The notes below the pieces were generated by a model. That model was not told where the DNA came from. It saw only the letters and a list, made by a program, of their open reading frames with translations, and did no database searches. A stretch of DNA of 64,000 nucleotides, taken from the NCBI GenBank assembly GCA_009809945.1, contig WTPW01000081.1:335328-399327 (forward strand). Direction: 5' to 3'. This document shows, one piece after another, positions 24,170 to 35,790 of the stretch (position 1 is the stretch's first letter; the number at the start of each line of letters is the position of its first letter). This DNA comes from Gigaspora margarita. Lineage: Eukaryota > Glomeromycota > Glomeromycetes > Diversisporales > Gigasporaceae. Made by a program: the position numbers and the translations under genes.

Positions 24170-25400
24170 CCCTCCAAAATTGCACCAGGTCTATGGCAGA
24201 GACCCATAAAAATTTGTATATAAATTAATACAAATTAATGCAAATTTAGATTGATTATACAAAATAAAACAAATTTCTAAAGGTAAAATTCACATGTATT
24301 CTATAAATTTGATTGGCTAATAATATCAGATAGTGTGCTGAATTAAGTTTCCAAAAGAGAAAATGAATGAACATAAAGATGAGCAAGATTAGAACAAATT
24401 TTTGAGTAAATTTTTAATGTTTTTTGAAACAAATTACAAATTATTATAAAGTCAATATCTTATTACAAATTAATACAAATTTTTGCAAAAATGCAAATAA
24501 AGATTTTGTATAACACAAAAATTTTCATGGGTCTCTGGTCTACAGACATGTACTGATCACATGATTTTTATATGTACTGACAATCATATAATATAAAGCT
24601 ATCAAAGTAGAATTTTCTTAATATTGACAAATTTTCTCTACAACTATCCAATATAATTGATAAAAATTTTTTTAAATAGATTCTGTGATTTAGTAGAATT
24701 TTTTTTTAAAAAATTCAATTAAATAGTTATTGAGAAATTTTCATTCAAAGATTGAAAAAACTTTTATCATCTTGCAAAAATAGCCATGGAAGAAAATTTT
24801 CCAAACTGTAAATGAAATTTTCCTAACAACTACTTGATAGAATTTGATAAAAATTTTAAAATAGATTTTACATTAAGTAGAATTCATTAAAAAAATTTTT
24901 ATCAAATTCTATCTTTTTCATTCAAAGTTTAGAAAAATTTCTGTCAAAGCTATTAAGGGTATTGAAAACTTTCCCAAACTTTGAATAAAAATTTCTCAAA
25001 AACAATCCACTAGAATTTGTTAAAAATTTTTTTAAATAAATTCTACTAATTCGTAGAATTGATTTAAAAAATGTTTCATTGAATTTATTGGAAGTTATTA
25101 AGAAATTTTCACTTAAAGTTTAAAAAATTTTGTCACAGCTATATATTGAAAAATTTTTCAAAATTTGAATGAATATTTCTTGACAACTATCTAATTGAAT
25201 TTGATAAAAATTTTTTTAAATAAATTTTACTAATTTGCAGAATCTATTTAAAAAAAATTTTCATTGAATTCAATTGGATAGTTGTTAAGAAAATTTGTTC
25301 AAAATTAAGAAATTTTTACCTTGAGTATGTGATCATCAGTATGTGTAAAAAATCATGTGATTGGTATGTGTCCATAGACCTGGCACCAAAGTTGGCCACC
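24170..25400. mobile_element. Inverted-repeat element with ~180-bp internal tandem units
   Basis: Left end 'attgcaccaggtcta' and right end 'tagacctggcacca' are complementary; just inside, 'gtactgatcacatgattttt' faces 'aaaaaatcatgtgattggta'. The interior is a ~180-bp unit repeated about four times (near 24640, 24825, 25000 and 25185), each with 'gaatttgataaaaattttt', 'taaataaattctac' and 'gaaattttcattcaaag'. A hAT-like MITE (24197-24537) is inserted in its left end. Non-coding. Confidence 0.65.
24197..24537. mobile_element. hAT-like MITE, CAGAGACCC ends
   Basis: 341 bp. CAGAGACCCATAAAAATTTG is mirrored by CAAAAATTTTCATGGGTCTCTG. The flanking octamers GTCTATGG and GTCTACAG agree at 6 of 8 positions, consistent with an aged 8-bp duplication. 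The interior is rich in 'acaaattaatacaaat'. Confidence 0.7.
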
Positions 25401-25667
25401 TTAGTCATGTGATGCCAACTCTAGAATATATGCACTACACAAGGTAGAGTCCAATTTCTTATATAAGTTTATTATACTACTACTATTGCTAATTTTCACT
25501 AACATAATATTCTCATACTGCTAATATAGAAAATAGAGCCATTTTTTGATTCTTGAACTAATTAACACATTGTTAAATGTTTAAATTTTTGGAAAATTAG
25601 TCAAATATTATATCACAAATAACTCAGATTGCCAAATTTCACTTGATTTACTAACAATTAGTATTAT

Positions 25668-25806
25668 ATGACCAGTATTTATTTTTTATATATCCAAAAG
25701 TGTGTGCATATATACAGATCAAATTAAAATTTTAAATAAAGCAATTTAAATAGATCTGCTCATATGTGCACACTTTTGTGTATATAAAAAATAAATACTA
25801 TATTTA
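25668..25806. repeat. Hairpin MITE-like inverted repeat
   Basis: The arm 'agtatttattttttatatat' + 'ccaaaagtgtgtgcatata' is mirrored by 'catatgtgcacacttttgtg' + 'tatataaaaaataaatact'. A short AT-rich loop lies at about 25735. Confidence 0.65.
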
Positions 25807-26164
25807 ACTTGTAGAAATAGAGTTTGCTTAGTTATATATATATTACTGCATAATAGATATGTTGAACTAAAAAGTGACTTCTAATTGTTTAAAATATATT
25901 GCAAAAAATTTATGAAAGTACAATATGACTAGGAACCAAAAACCAGTATGTACTAGAGCATAAACACTTTATAAACTAGAAACTAAAAACTGGTATAAGA
26001 CTAAAGCATAAATTTTAAAAATTTAAAGTAATATATATATTTATAATTTTATAAAAAAATTCAAAAATTTATTAAGAATATAGAGTATATTTTTTATAAA
26101 TACTTTTTTTTTGATTTCAAGGTGCCTGTTTTGGGATTCAGATTTTATTCAGTTTATTTATTGG

Positions 26165-26285
26165 AAATAACACTTGGATGAAAATACAACTAGACACATG
26201 TACACTTTTGGTATCTAATTTAAGTAATTTGCCTAAAGGTTCTATACTAGCTACAATATCTGCAACCAACTATGGGAATTGTTTA
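26165..26285 (-). pseudogene. Degenerate coding relic shared with 50155-50275
   Basis: On the minus strand a short frame reads 'ASIEPLGKLLKLDTKSVHV'. The matching stretch at 50155-50275 reads 'ASVEPSGGLLKLDTKMHM' before a stop. Conservation of the peptide words in two separated copies suggests a once-coding element, perhaps a transposon protein. The family is not recognised. Confidence 0.4.
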
Positions 26286-26726
26286 TTTAAACTCTCTAAT
26301 CTTCTGCTTCCTGACCAATTTCAACCAATTCATAGAATATTTGCAGTATAGAGTTTGGACCCAGATATCTGCTTATCTGTTTATCAGTATTCTTTTTGTA
26401 AAAGTTGTATTTGGATAACTACTAGTTTTTAATTTACAGATAACTGGATAAACTCTAAGTTATCTGGATAACCCTTACAGATACCAGATAATCCTATAGG
26501 TATCTGAATAACCAGATAACTTATGGATACACAAATAATCAATTATTAAAATTCTGCACAAATCTGTGACCCTGCTGCTAGTCAAAGAAAAAATTTTGAA
26601 GATCTGCAAAAATTTTTAAAATATACAATTCTAATATTAATAAAGAATTGCTAATTTTAACTAGAAAGAATTTTTAAGTTATATGAGCCCAAATCAACTA
26701 ATAAATTGTAAAAACAAGTTCATAAC

Positions 26727-26913
26727 ATATACTTTCAAAATTAAGCACCCTTTTTTTATTATATGGGTGCTTATTTTTGGGATATCATGTGACTGATGCA
26801 AACTGGTTTTAACCAGTTTTTAGCCAGGTACCTATTTAAAGAGATGCTTAATTTCAGGTGAATATAGGATGTGGGGTGCTTATTTTTGGGAGTGCTTAAT
26901 TTTGGAAGTATAC
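26727..26913. mobile_element. MITE with AATTAAGCACCC ends
   Basis: Left 'tatactttcaaaattaagca' is mirrored by 'tgcttaattttggaagtata'. Inner 'gggtgcttatttttggg' words occur twice. About 190 bp, with ATA-rich flanks compatible with a TA target. Confidence 0.6.
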
Positions 26914-26929
26914 AGTATTTATTTTTAAT

Positions 26930-28618
26930 ATTTATTAAATATACTGTATCTTTATTTTATATATATTTTATTTATATAATATATTAATTTAATCCTTCCC
27001 AGTCCTACACTAACTTTACCCAACCTATCTAACTCTTATACTAATCCTATGCTTTGCTAATCAATAATCCAAATCCTAATTATGCTACTAATCTTAACTT
27101 CGCTATTAACCCTAATTTTGCTACTAACTCTAACTTCCCTACTAGCTTATCCTAACCTACATAATATAATCACTACCCAATCAAAGGATAACACAGCAAC
27201 AGCAACAAGAAATCAAGACCAAAATATAATATCAGAAAAAAAAAGAACAACCATAAACAAAGACACCAAAGAATAGTAATACAATGTAGAGAGTTATAGC
27301 TCTAGCACAAATAAAAAGCTCAAAGAATAACAAAATAGTGCCAATATCCGAAGAAAATAGACCTAGTTGCAATAAACCAACAATATGAATGGACCATTAA
27401 TAACAAAGTAAAATAATAATAATATTAACAACGAAAAAAAACAAGTGAACAATGAAAAAAAACTTATTTTGTGAAACACAATTCCAGAAAACAAAGAAAA
27501 AAAAGAAATATATTTATTCTAGTAAAAAAAAAGTTAGTACAAGTTCATAGAAAAAAAACAACTAAAAAAAACTACTTATCTCATGAAATCCTAGTATAAA
27601 TTTTTACTAGTTTTTATAATGAAGCTTTAAAAGAAAAAATAAATAAATAAATGCGAAAAAATTTTTTAAAGGTTAAAAAAAATATAAATATATGTACATA
27701 AGTTTGTAAAGATCATTACTGTTTGCAGATTTGCTTTTAAAAACTTTTAAATATTACAGTATTAGATCTTTGCAGTGTAATTTTAATAATCATCGAATAA
27801 TTGCGCAGATTTATAAATGAATTTTTAATACCTGATAACTGCAGGACCCACAAGCAGTATTGTTATGGGACAGCTTTGGACAATAACTTGAACAATTTTG
27901 GACAATTTTGAACAATTAAATAAAATAAAATTACTTAAAATTTTATTAAGTTAACCTATTTTAATTTTAACTAGAATGTGTTTAGCATCTAAAAAAATAT
28001 ATAGTTATATATTTTTTAAATAGATTTATTAATTATTAAAGCCTGAACAAGCTTTGAACAATCTTGGACATTTGGACAATTTTGGATGTGAACAAGCTGT
28101 GGACAGCCAAAACATACAACACTGCCTGCAGGTACCCATAGATGACTACTGATACCTGCAGATACCCATTATATTACTCTTTTGAAAACTGATAGATAAT
28201 GGTTTTTATTCATGAAACTATTATAGCATCCAGATACAAGTTGGCTGTAGGGATATCCGGATGAGCAGATAACAGGTCCAATCTCTATTGCAGTACATAT
28301 ATAGTTAGTTTAACTTTCTAGATCTATTTTTATTTTGTCTCTTAGAACTTTTTATTTGCATTTAAAGATACAATTCAGCTTATTCTTAACAGAAAACATG
28401 GTAGAGCAGTACCTGTTCTATATAGATATTCATCTACATGTTGGTAATAATGCATTTACTAAGACTTATACTTGGAGTTAGAGCAAATCTGTACCCTACT
28501 ATTACCTATTTTTGCTCTTGTAAGGTTTACTCTGATCATAGTGCCTATTCTACTATTCTACTAGTCCTTATACTAATAATTCAAACTTCTAAACCAATTA
28601 GCCTAAAAGGTTGATTCA
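26930..28618. other. Intergenic, low-complexity, no gene seen
   Basis: 26990-27160 is a degenerate run of 'ctaatcctaactttgctact', which opens a 64-codon hydrophobic frame with no domain. 27170-27560 is A-rich with AACAA words. 27850-28120 has repeated 'ttggacaattttgaacaatt'. No recognisable element borders. Confidence 0.5.
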
Positions 28619-28872
28619 CCTAGCATTAGGGTGCAGGATGGGTTGGGTCAGGTCGGGTTCCTTTAAACCTGACCTGAACCTGATTAAAACCTAACCCGTA
28701 CCTGACCTGTTATAAAAATTTTTTATCAGGTTCAGGTCGGGTCCATTCCAGAACCCGACCCAACCTGTCTTGACCTAACCAAACCTGATCATTTTTATGC
28801 TCACATAAATTTGATCAAGGATAGGTGAAAAGTAACTAGACAGTGACTAATTACTATGATTATTATTTTAAT

Positions 28873-30173
28873 TAGGGTAGCTGCACGATGCAGTCGCACT
28901 AAAATCAGGAATATTATACATATAAGTACATCTTAAAATTAATATTTTCATCCTGCGAATCGATAGTGTAGTGGTTGCGCTCCCAGGATGTTGCCATTTC
29001 TTTACATAAGGTCACCAGTTCAAGTCCCATGAACAGTAAAAAATAACTACACATGATCATGTGACAACCGATTTGAATTAGGATGCTAGGACCGTGTTTA
29101 GACGGATCAGCACATCTCAGGTTTGGCTTAATAAAGGCTCTTTGGATATTTGGAGCAGATGTCGTGTAATCTGCTCTAACGGGGTCTTCAGAGTTCTCTG
29201 CTACATTTGGCCTCAGGGGTGAGAGGCTTCTAGAACATTTGGAACGAGGGTTGAAGTCTGGTCGAACTCGCCCGCTATTGGTATTGGTGCTCTTTAAGAA
29301 TTTTCTGGATAGTGCCAATAAAATCTCCTAGTTGTAAATGGGTCAGCTATTGAGGTTGGTTAAAATGAAAAAATAGGTTGGCTTAATACCGGTTAGCTAC
29401 GGTAAAATCTAACAATAAGTAATGGTTTAGTACCAGTTAGCCATGGTAGAAATTAGAATAGATGCACATATGTAGACTATTACAAAAATGTAGGGGGCCC
29501 AGGTTGTCAGGCCCTCATAACCAAATAAAAGACCTTAATAAAAGTTGCGCCAACTGTGCCTGCTTGGCCGATAGTGCGCTGGGTAGTTAAAATAAAAAAA
29601 AATTAATATTTTCTAAAATAGAAGATATTATTTACATTATTCTGTTTTTTTTTTAATGATAAATCGGGTAAATCGAATAATAGATTGGGTAAGAATACCA
29701 GGAACGTAGTTATGGTTGCATTAACAGAGTGTATGGTTAACCGCATCTAGAATGGTGTCAGCAAAATCTTGCATTTGATTAGTGTATGTTAATGTTCTGT
29801 GCTAGTAAATACTGTTATATGAGCATACCAAGATAGCCGTAATATGAAACGAAATCAAGCATAGCAACAAATAACGGTTTTATTTGGCAGATGAAAGTTC
29901 TGAAGGATCACAAGGTAATCATTTTATATGACACAATTAACAAAGCAGAATTTAATGTGCTAACCTGAACTTCAAAGGGGCTCAGGTTGTGAGCACATTA
30001 AATTCAAAGCCAGATGCACTATTATTGGATGCAAAACATCTAGTAACAGATTTATTTTCTTTTTCTTTATAACAAATAAATTACTTAGCATAATCGAGTT
30101 TATTTGGCATATAAATAGTACTTATATGTATAACATTTCTGGTTTTAGTGCGACTGCGTCGTGCAGCTACCTA
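28873..30173. mobile_element. Element with TAGGGTAGCTGCACGATGCA ends, nested
   Basis: 1,301 bp. TIRs of ~36 bp: TAGGGTAGCTGCACGATGCA then 'gtcgcactaaaa', mirrored by 'ttttagtgcgac' then TGCGTCGTGCAGCTACCTA. Flanking octamers ATTTTAAT and TTTTTAAA agree at 6 of 8 positions. Solitary ends of the same family occur near 41950, 55493 and 59237. It contains a tRNA-like head and a copy of the ACCAGGAACG repeat. Confidence 0.75.
28955..29605 (+). mobile_element. SINE-like stretch with degenerate tRNA head
   Basis: Around 28963-29030 the plus strand reads 'tagtgtagtggttgcgctcc' (A-box-like) and, ~50 bases on, 'ggtcaccagttcaagtccc' (B-box-like; T-stem mismatched). A less AT-rich body follows to about 29580, ending in 'gttaaaataaaaaaaaatta'. 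The layout fits a tRNA-derived SINE; it cannot fold as a functional tRNA. A 134-codon minus-strand frame over it (28914-29318) has no domain and is judged spurious. Confidence 0.45.
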
Positions 30174-30428
30174 TTTTTAAAATTATAATGGGTATGATCA
30201 GGTTTTACAGGTCAATGAACAGAAACCCGAACTCGACCCGATACTTTAATAGACCCGATCTGAACCTGTCCTGATTTATTAACAGATCAATAATTTGAAC
30301 CCAACCTGTGTTAGAACCTGACCCAACCCGTGAAATTTCAGGTCATATCTGACCATCCCGCACCCTACCTAGCATTAGGTGCTACTATAGTTCTTTTTTC
30401 TTTAGTATCTACTTCTATAGCTATTGTA

Positions 30429-30636
30429 TTCTAACATGAATAAGCACCCCCTTTTTTGAAATTTTAACCTCAACATTCTTGATAACTATCTAATCAAACT
30501 TAATAAAAATTTATTTATTTAAATTTTATAGATCTATAAAATTTAAATAAATAAATTTTTATTAAGTTTGATTAGATAGTTATCAAGAATGATGAGTTTA
30601 AAATTTCAAAATAAGGGGTGCTTATTCATGATAGGA
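30429..30636. mobile_element. Full-length palindromic MITE, TA target
   Basis: 208 bp flanked by TA. The arms 'aacatgaataagcacccc', 'gaaattttaa', 'attcttgataactatctaat' are mirrored almost perfectly on the other side of a centre at about 30533 ('atagatctat'). Non-coding. Confidence 0.8.
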
Positions 30637-30659
30637 TATAGTAGTATGACACCCAGTAG

Positions 30660-31015
30660 CAAAATTAGTAAATCCCATTCCTGAGGGCCTATTTCATTTA
30701 GTTCTCTAGCTAAAGTTTCTGATATTCCAGTTTTAGTAGCACTATTAAAAATCTTTGCTATTCCTTATTTGGGACTTGCTAAACAAGTTTTTATTTTTTA
30801 GGTTCCTTGAATTTGTCTATTTAATGATATACAAATATGCCTGAAAGCTCTCATTCTAAATGGTAGACCAAGATTATAGGTAATTGCCAAATGGTTAATA
30901 AAACAATAGTTATCATAACACAGTCTATTTTTTTAAAATATTACTAGTAGAATTTAAACCTTAGACCTGCTGCTTGTAATAACAATTTAACAACTTCTCT
31001 AGATAATTACACCCA
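30660..31015 (-). mobile_element. SINE-like element with tRNA-derived head, second copy (minus strand)
   Basis: Minus-strand A-box-like TAGAGAAGTTG (31001-30991) and B-box-like GTTTAAATTC (30959-30950), then 'actgtgttatgataact' shared with the copy at 18690-19184. Beyond this the bodies differ. This body reads in one minus frame 'TGISETLARELNEIG', a possible relic of a captured coding sequence. Confidence 0.4.
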
Positions 31016-31129
31016 TTATAAATGCTTTTTTAAAATATATTTTATAAACCTTCTTAAAAAAATTTTTCAAAATTATTAAAAAACTTTTAAACAATAAAAC
31101 TTTAAAGTTTTTATTTAAAAATTTCAATT

Positions 31130-31484
31130 ATTATAAAACACACCTATGGTGTTTTACCACCATAGGTAAATTAGATTTGCAAATCCATGTAACAAAAACA
31201 AAAAAATAAATTTTTATAAAATAAAAAATAAATTTGATTACTTTAGGGTTAGGGTGAGGCCTGGGATTTTATTAGAGCATTAGTATTTACAAAATTTAGC
31301 AAGAAATTTTTTTTATTAAAGCTCCAAAGTTGGTTTCATAAGCAAAATTTTGAGATCTGAATGTTTTTTTAAAAAAAATAAACAAAAAAGCGAAATTTTG
31401 CATTACATCTGATCTTAAATTTTGATTAGCTATTCTAATGGTTTTGTGTAATATGGTGTAAAACACCATAGGTGCATTTTAGTA
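31130..31484. mobile_element. MITE with ACACCTATGGT ends, copy 2
   Basis: 'tataaaacacacctatggtg' is mirrored by 'caccataggtgcattttagt', ~23 bp each; 355 bp. The interior has a reverse-orientation shared core: 'gggttagggtgagg', then 'tttagcaagaaattttttt'. Confidence 0.7.
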
Positions 31485-31751
31485 AAACTCAAAAATTTTA
31501 ACTTAATTTTTTCTTTAATTTTTCTTAAATTTTATATAGTTTTATCTATATAAAAAAATGTTAACTTTTAATACAAGTTTTAATTTTTACTAGTTAATCA
31601 CAAAAGTTGCAATAATAGAAGCTGTAATTCTTTTTTAAACTACAATATTGTATTAAAAGTAGGAGGCTAGAGCTAATATTTAATAAGCTTCCTAAGAATT
31701 TGTAAATAACTTTTTTGATAAACCTTTTTTTTAAGAAAATAACTAATGTTC

Positions 31752-32372
31752 ACTACAAGTGATTATCACCTGTAATTTATATAAATAAATAAACAATTTT
31801 TGTTAATTTTTTTTTATATTAGAGTAAAGGTAAAGGTTAGAGATTAGAATAGTGCTTTGCACGTATGAATTCTGTGCCAGCTTATGTCAATTATGTGGCC
31901 GAACTGCAAATCAGATTTCAAGATCAAGTGTAACATAACACAATCATGAAATTTCAAAACAACCTTTCATTTTTGTCAAAAATTGCCTATTTACCAAAAG
32001 TTTGCATAAAAAACCACTTTTAGTGCACTAACAAAAAGTTCTCCTTGAATGATTTTACTATAGGTCTTGCTAATCTCAAACTCTAAACTAACCTTAACTT
32101 TAACATTAATAAACTTCAAAAAATTTGCAGTTTTGCCACATGATCGACATAACCTGGCACAGAATTCATACATGCTAATGCTTTATATATAGCAAAGAAT
32201 TTTTTTCTGCATAAAAAAATAGTTTCATAGGCAAGTTTTTAGATTAGAAACGATTTTAGCAATTTTTAAAAAAATTGTTGTTTTTGTTACACAAACATTA
32301 ATTTACATGTTACACCTGATCCTGAATTTTAATTGGCAAATTAACTACAGGTATAATCACCTGTAGTGTAAA
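31752..32372. mobile_element. Cluster of interleaved inverted-repeat elements
   Basis: Three sets of ends are visible. (a) 'gtgattatcacctgtaa' near 31760 facing 'ctacaggtataatcacctg' near 32350. (b) 'tatgaattctgtgccagc' at 31864 facing 'tggcacagaattcata' ending 32170. (c) 'caagatcaagtgtaacat' near 31920 facing 'atgttacacctgatcctga' near 32315, the family of 4734-5099. Sets (b) and (c) interleave rather than nest, which suggests a composite or rearranged element. The shared core lies at 32015-32110. Confidence 0.55.
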
Positions 32373-32614
32373 TTAGAAATATTCTTTTTTTAAAATTGTC
32401 TATTTTTAGCTTATAAGAACTTATACTTTTTCTTATGATATAAAATTAAATTTACTAAAATATAATTTTTATTTTCAAAATATTATCAAATAAAATTTTA
32501 TTTAATATATTAATTATTTAAAACAAGTAGATCATAAGTATGTTTATAGTGTTGTTTCAGGCAAATTTGTCTGGAAAAGCCTACAGATTAAGGGATAAAT
32601 TGTTATTTTGAATA

Positions 32615-34493
32615 CAGTCACCCCTGGCTATAGTCACACCTTTGGGCCCCAAAAAATATGCGATTATAGCAAGAGTGTGATTATAGCAAAAAAAATTAAA
32701 TTTATAAATAAAGTTATCCAAAATGCATTTTTGGTTCTTATATTCAATTAATAACAAAATTCGCTATTTTTACTCAAACTTTGACGATGGATATCGTGAT
32801 AACTAGTGATCCAAATTGGCTCAAATTTTTATCATAGATAATATCGATATAAATATATGAAATATAAAAATTTTAGCCGATTTAGTCAAGTAATTCTTGT
32901 GTAATCGCTTGTATACGATAGTTAATTTTTTTAAAAATTAACTATCGTATACAAGTGATTACTCAATAATTACTAGACCAAATCAGCTGAAATTTTTATA
33001 TATAATAGAATAATATCGATATTATCTATTATAAAAATTTGGATCGATTTGGATCACTAGATATAGAGATATCAATCGTCAAATTTTGAGACGAATTTTA
33101 TAATAATTGACTATTGTAAAATTTTCGCTATTTTTATTCAAAATTTGACGATGGATATCTTGATAACTAGTGATCTAATCGGCTCAAATTTTTATCATAG
33201 ATAGTATCGATATTTATATATGATATATAAAAATTTTAGCCAATTTAGTCAAGTAATTCTCATGTAATCGCTTGTATACGATAGTTAATCTTTTTAAAAA
33301 ATTAACTATTGTATACAAGCAATTACTCAAGAATTACTAGACCAAATCAGCTGAAATTTTTATATATCATAGAATTATATCGATACTATCTATAATAAAA
33401 ATTTAGATCGATTTGGATCACTAGTTATAGAGATATCAATCATCAAAGTTTGATACGAATTTTTTAATAATTGACTATAATAAAATTTTCGCCATTTTTA
33501 CTCAAAATTTGATGATTGATATCTCTATAACTAGTGATCCAAATAGGTCCAAATTTTTATCATAGATAGTATCGATATTATTTTATGATATATAAAACTT
33601 TCAGCTGATTTAGCCTTGTAATTCTCGTGTANTCGNTTATATACGATAGTTAATNTTTTTAAAAAAATTAACTATCGTATACAAGCGATTACTCAAGAAT
33701 TACTGGTCCAAATCGGCTAAATTTTTATATATCATAGATGAATATTGACATTATCTATGATAAAAATTTGAGCCGATTTAGATCACTAGTTATCGAGATA
33801 TCCATCATCAAATTTTGAGTAAAAATGGCGAAAATATATCCATCATCAAATTTTGAGTAAAAATGGCGAAAATTTTATAATAGTCAGTTATTAAAAAATT
33901 CGTCTCAAAATTTGACAATTGATATCTCTATAACTAGTAATTCAAATTGGTTCAAATTTTTATTATAGATAGTATCGATATTATTCTATGAAATATAAAA
34001 ATTTTAGACTATTTGGTCCAGTAATTCTTGAGTAATCACTTGTATACGATAGTTAATTTTTTAAAAAAATTAACTATCGTATTCAAGCGATTACACTAAA
34101 ATTACTGGACTAAATTAGCTAAAATTTTAATATCATATATGAATATCGATACTATCTATGATAAAAATTTGAGCCGATTTGGATTACTAATTATCAAGAT
34201 ATCCATTGTCAAATTTTGAGTAAAAATAGCGAATTTTTTTATAATATTATTATGTTGCTTGCCATTAAATTCGAACTAGAATTCAATTTTATTTTATTGT
34301 ATTTGTGATTATATTCAGGGAAAATTATATATGGCTACTATTAAATGGGGTTTAAAAAAAGATGTGATAGTGATTGTTATATTAATGTGACTATAAATAG
34401 GGAAATTAAATATAAAAAAAATGGGGTTAAAAAATTGTGTGATTTTATTGAGGTTGTGACTATAGCTAGTGTGACTATAGCCAGGGGTGACTG
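32615..34493. mobile_element. TA-flanked pogo/mariner-like element carrying a palindrome array
   Basis: 1,879 bp between TA dinucleotides. TIRs are CAGTCACCCCTGGCTATAGT and its mirror ACTATAGCCAGGGGTGACTG. Just inside, 'gattatagcaagagtgtga' repeats occur at the left and 'gtgactataaatagggaaat' near the right. No transposase frame. The centre is an array of four palindromes (separate entry). Confidence 0.85.
32760..34230. repeat. Array of four ~365-bp palindromes
   Basis: Each unit is an inverted repeat centred on 'gatagttaat', T/A run, 'attaactatc'; centres lie near 32930, 33296, 33661 and 34063. The flanks of each centre repeat 'cgcttgtatac', 'aattctcgtgtaat', 'atttttatcatagatagta' and 'caaattttgacgatggatat' in mirrored order. 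The last spacing is 36 bp longer because of a 36-bp tandem duplication at about 33799-33870. Unresolved bases occur at 33632, 33636 and 33655. Confidence 0.85.
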
Positions 34494-34499
34494 TATATA

Positions 34500-35257
34500 T
34501 ATATGATGTAAATTACATATAATTTACTAATATAAATTACAGTATAACCTACATAAATTTAACAACCCTATCTGAGAGTGCGCTTATTTTTGCAGAAATA
34601 TAGTAAGGGGAGTGACAAAATCAGGTGATTTTTTAGGGGGGAGGGGGTAAAAAAGTTGAAATTATATATAAGAACCTGACTATATATATATTAAAGAAGA
34701 GGGAGGGGGGTAGGCCTCTAATAAAAAATAATCAGGTGATTAATGACACAGCCCTAAGTATTATTAGAACTAGTACATTGTACTAGTTTTTAGTACAGTT
34801 TTAAACCCAATTTTTAAAAGCTAAAACATGTTTAAATATTTTTTTATGTTCTTTAATAGTAATAAATCATAAAAAAAAAAAAGGTTAAATCTTAAGATAA
34901 AGTCTTCATAACAGCCTGTTACGTAACAGCCATAAGATCATATTAATGTTAAAGTAGAGTTAAAGTTAGGGTTAGGGTCAAGATTAATACAGAATTGCGA
35001 GAGGATCATTTTTGTTAGAAGTGCAATAGGGGTTATCTTAGTAAAATTTTGAGTTATAAATAAAACTGTTACAAATAAGTGCATAATAGGCTGCTACGAA
35101 TAAATTCCCCAAATTCTTAAATATTTTTTGAATTTTATAGAATTTTTTTAATATATCTGAAAATTTTACTTAAATTACAATTTTAAATCTATATTTATTC
35201 TATATAAAAAAAAAAAAAGTAAATTATTTTTAATTTTAAATTACAATTTGCTTATTA
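34500..35257. other. Intergenic with small inverted repeats
   Basis: G-run patches 'ggggggagggggtaa' near 34640 and 'gagggaggggggtagg' near 34705 sit between 'aatcaggtgatt' words. 34905-35098 has 'aacagcctgttacgtaacag' facing 'aataggctgctacgaataa' and contains the shared core in reverse (34960-35060). No gene. Confidence 0.5.
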
Positions 35258-35583
35258 CAATCAACTCTCTCGAAGAGCAAGTCAATGGGCCAGCAAAATA
35301 ACTTGCATTTAGAGAACTTGCAATTAAAGAAATTAATTAATATATAATTAATTCTTTCTAAATGCAAATTTATAAGTTAAAAAATATCTAGTACATAGAA
35401 AAAATATTTATTTAAATAAATCAATTTAATTGGTTAATAAAATATCTTGCAATTAATTTTATATATGCCGGTTAAAAAAAAACTTGCGCTTACAGAATAA
35501 AGAACTTGCACTTATTTTATAAGTCCCAACTTGGGCCAAGAGAACTCGCATTTAGAGGACGTGCACTTAGAGGGAGTTGACTG
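35258..35583. mobile_element. TA-flanked MITE, CAGTCAACTC ends
   Basis: 326 bp between TA dinucleotides. CAATCAACTCTCTCGAAGAG is mirrored by 'cttagagggagttgactg'. Further 'aacttgcatttagagaac' words are repeated inside, consistent with pogo/Tigger-type non-autonomous elements. Confidence 0.75.
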
Positions 35584-35790
35584 TATATATTGATTAATTT
35601 AAAAATTTTATTATTAGATAAACTATTTTACAACTTCTATTAAAATTTTAAAAAAATTTACTAAATAAAAAATTTTTTTACTCATTTAAATTTTAAAAAT
35701 TTATAAAATACTAAACAAAAAATTAATATAACAAATTAACTTCTAATGATAATTTTTTAAACATAATAAGTCCTAAATAGATTTTTTATA

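Larger units (their letters stand above)
28627..30367. mobile_element. hAT-like element with GGGTCAGGTCGGG subterminal words, outer shell of a nest
   Basis: 1,741 bp with perfect 8-bp duplication CCTAGCAT (28619-28626, 30368-30375). Ends TAGGGTGCAGGATGGG and CCATCCCGCACCCTA. Both ends carry ~200 bp of GGTCAGG/CCTGACC and ACCCGACCC words in mirrored orientation, as expected for transposase binding arrays. The middle is occupied by a second element (28873-30173). No transposase. Confidence 0.85.

Noticed and set aside
27082-27276. Small hydrophobic protein of 64 codons
   Set aside because: It is produced by a degenerate 'ctaaccctaattttgctact' repeat and an A-rich tail; no evidence of a gene.
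28955-29040. Functional tRNA gene
   Set aside because: A- and B-box-like words exist but the T stem and anticodon stem do not pair; better seen as a SINE head.
28914-29318. 134-codon minus-strand open frame
   Set aside because: It covers the tRNA-like head and SINE-like body within a transposon nest, with no domain or conserved motif; chance opening in a less AT-rich patch.
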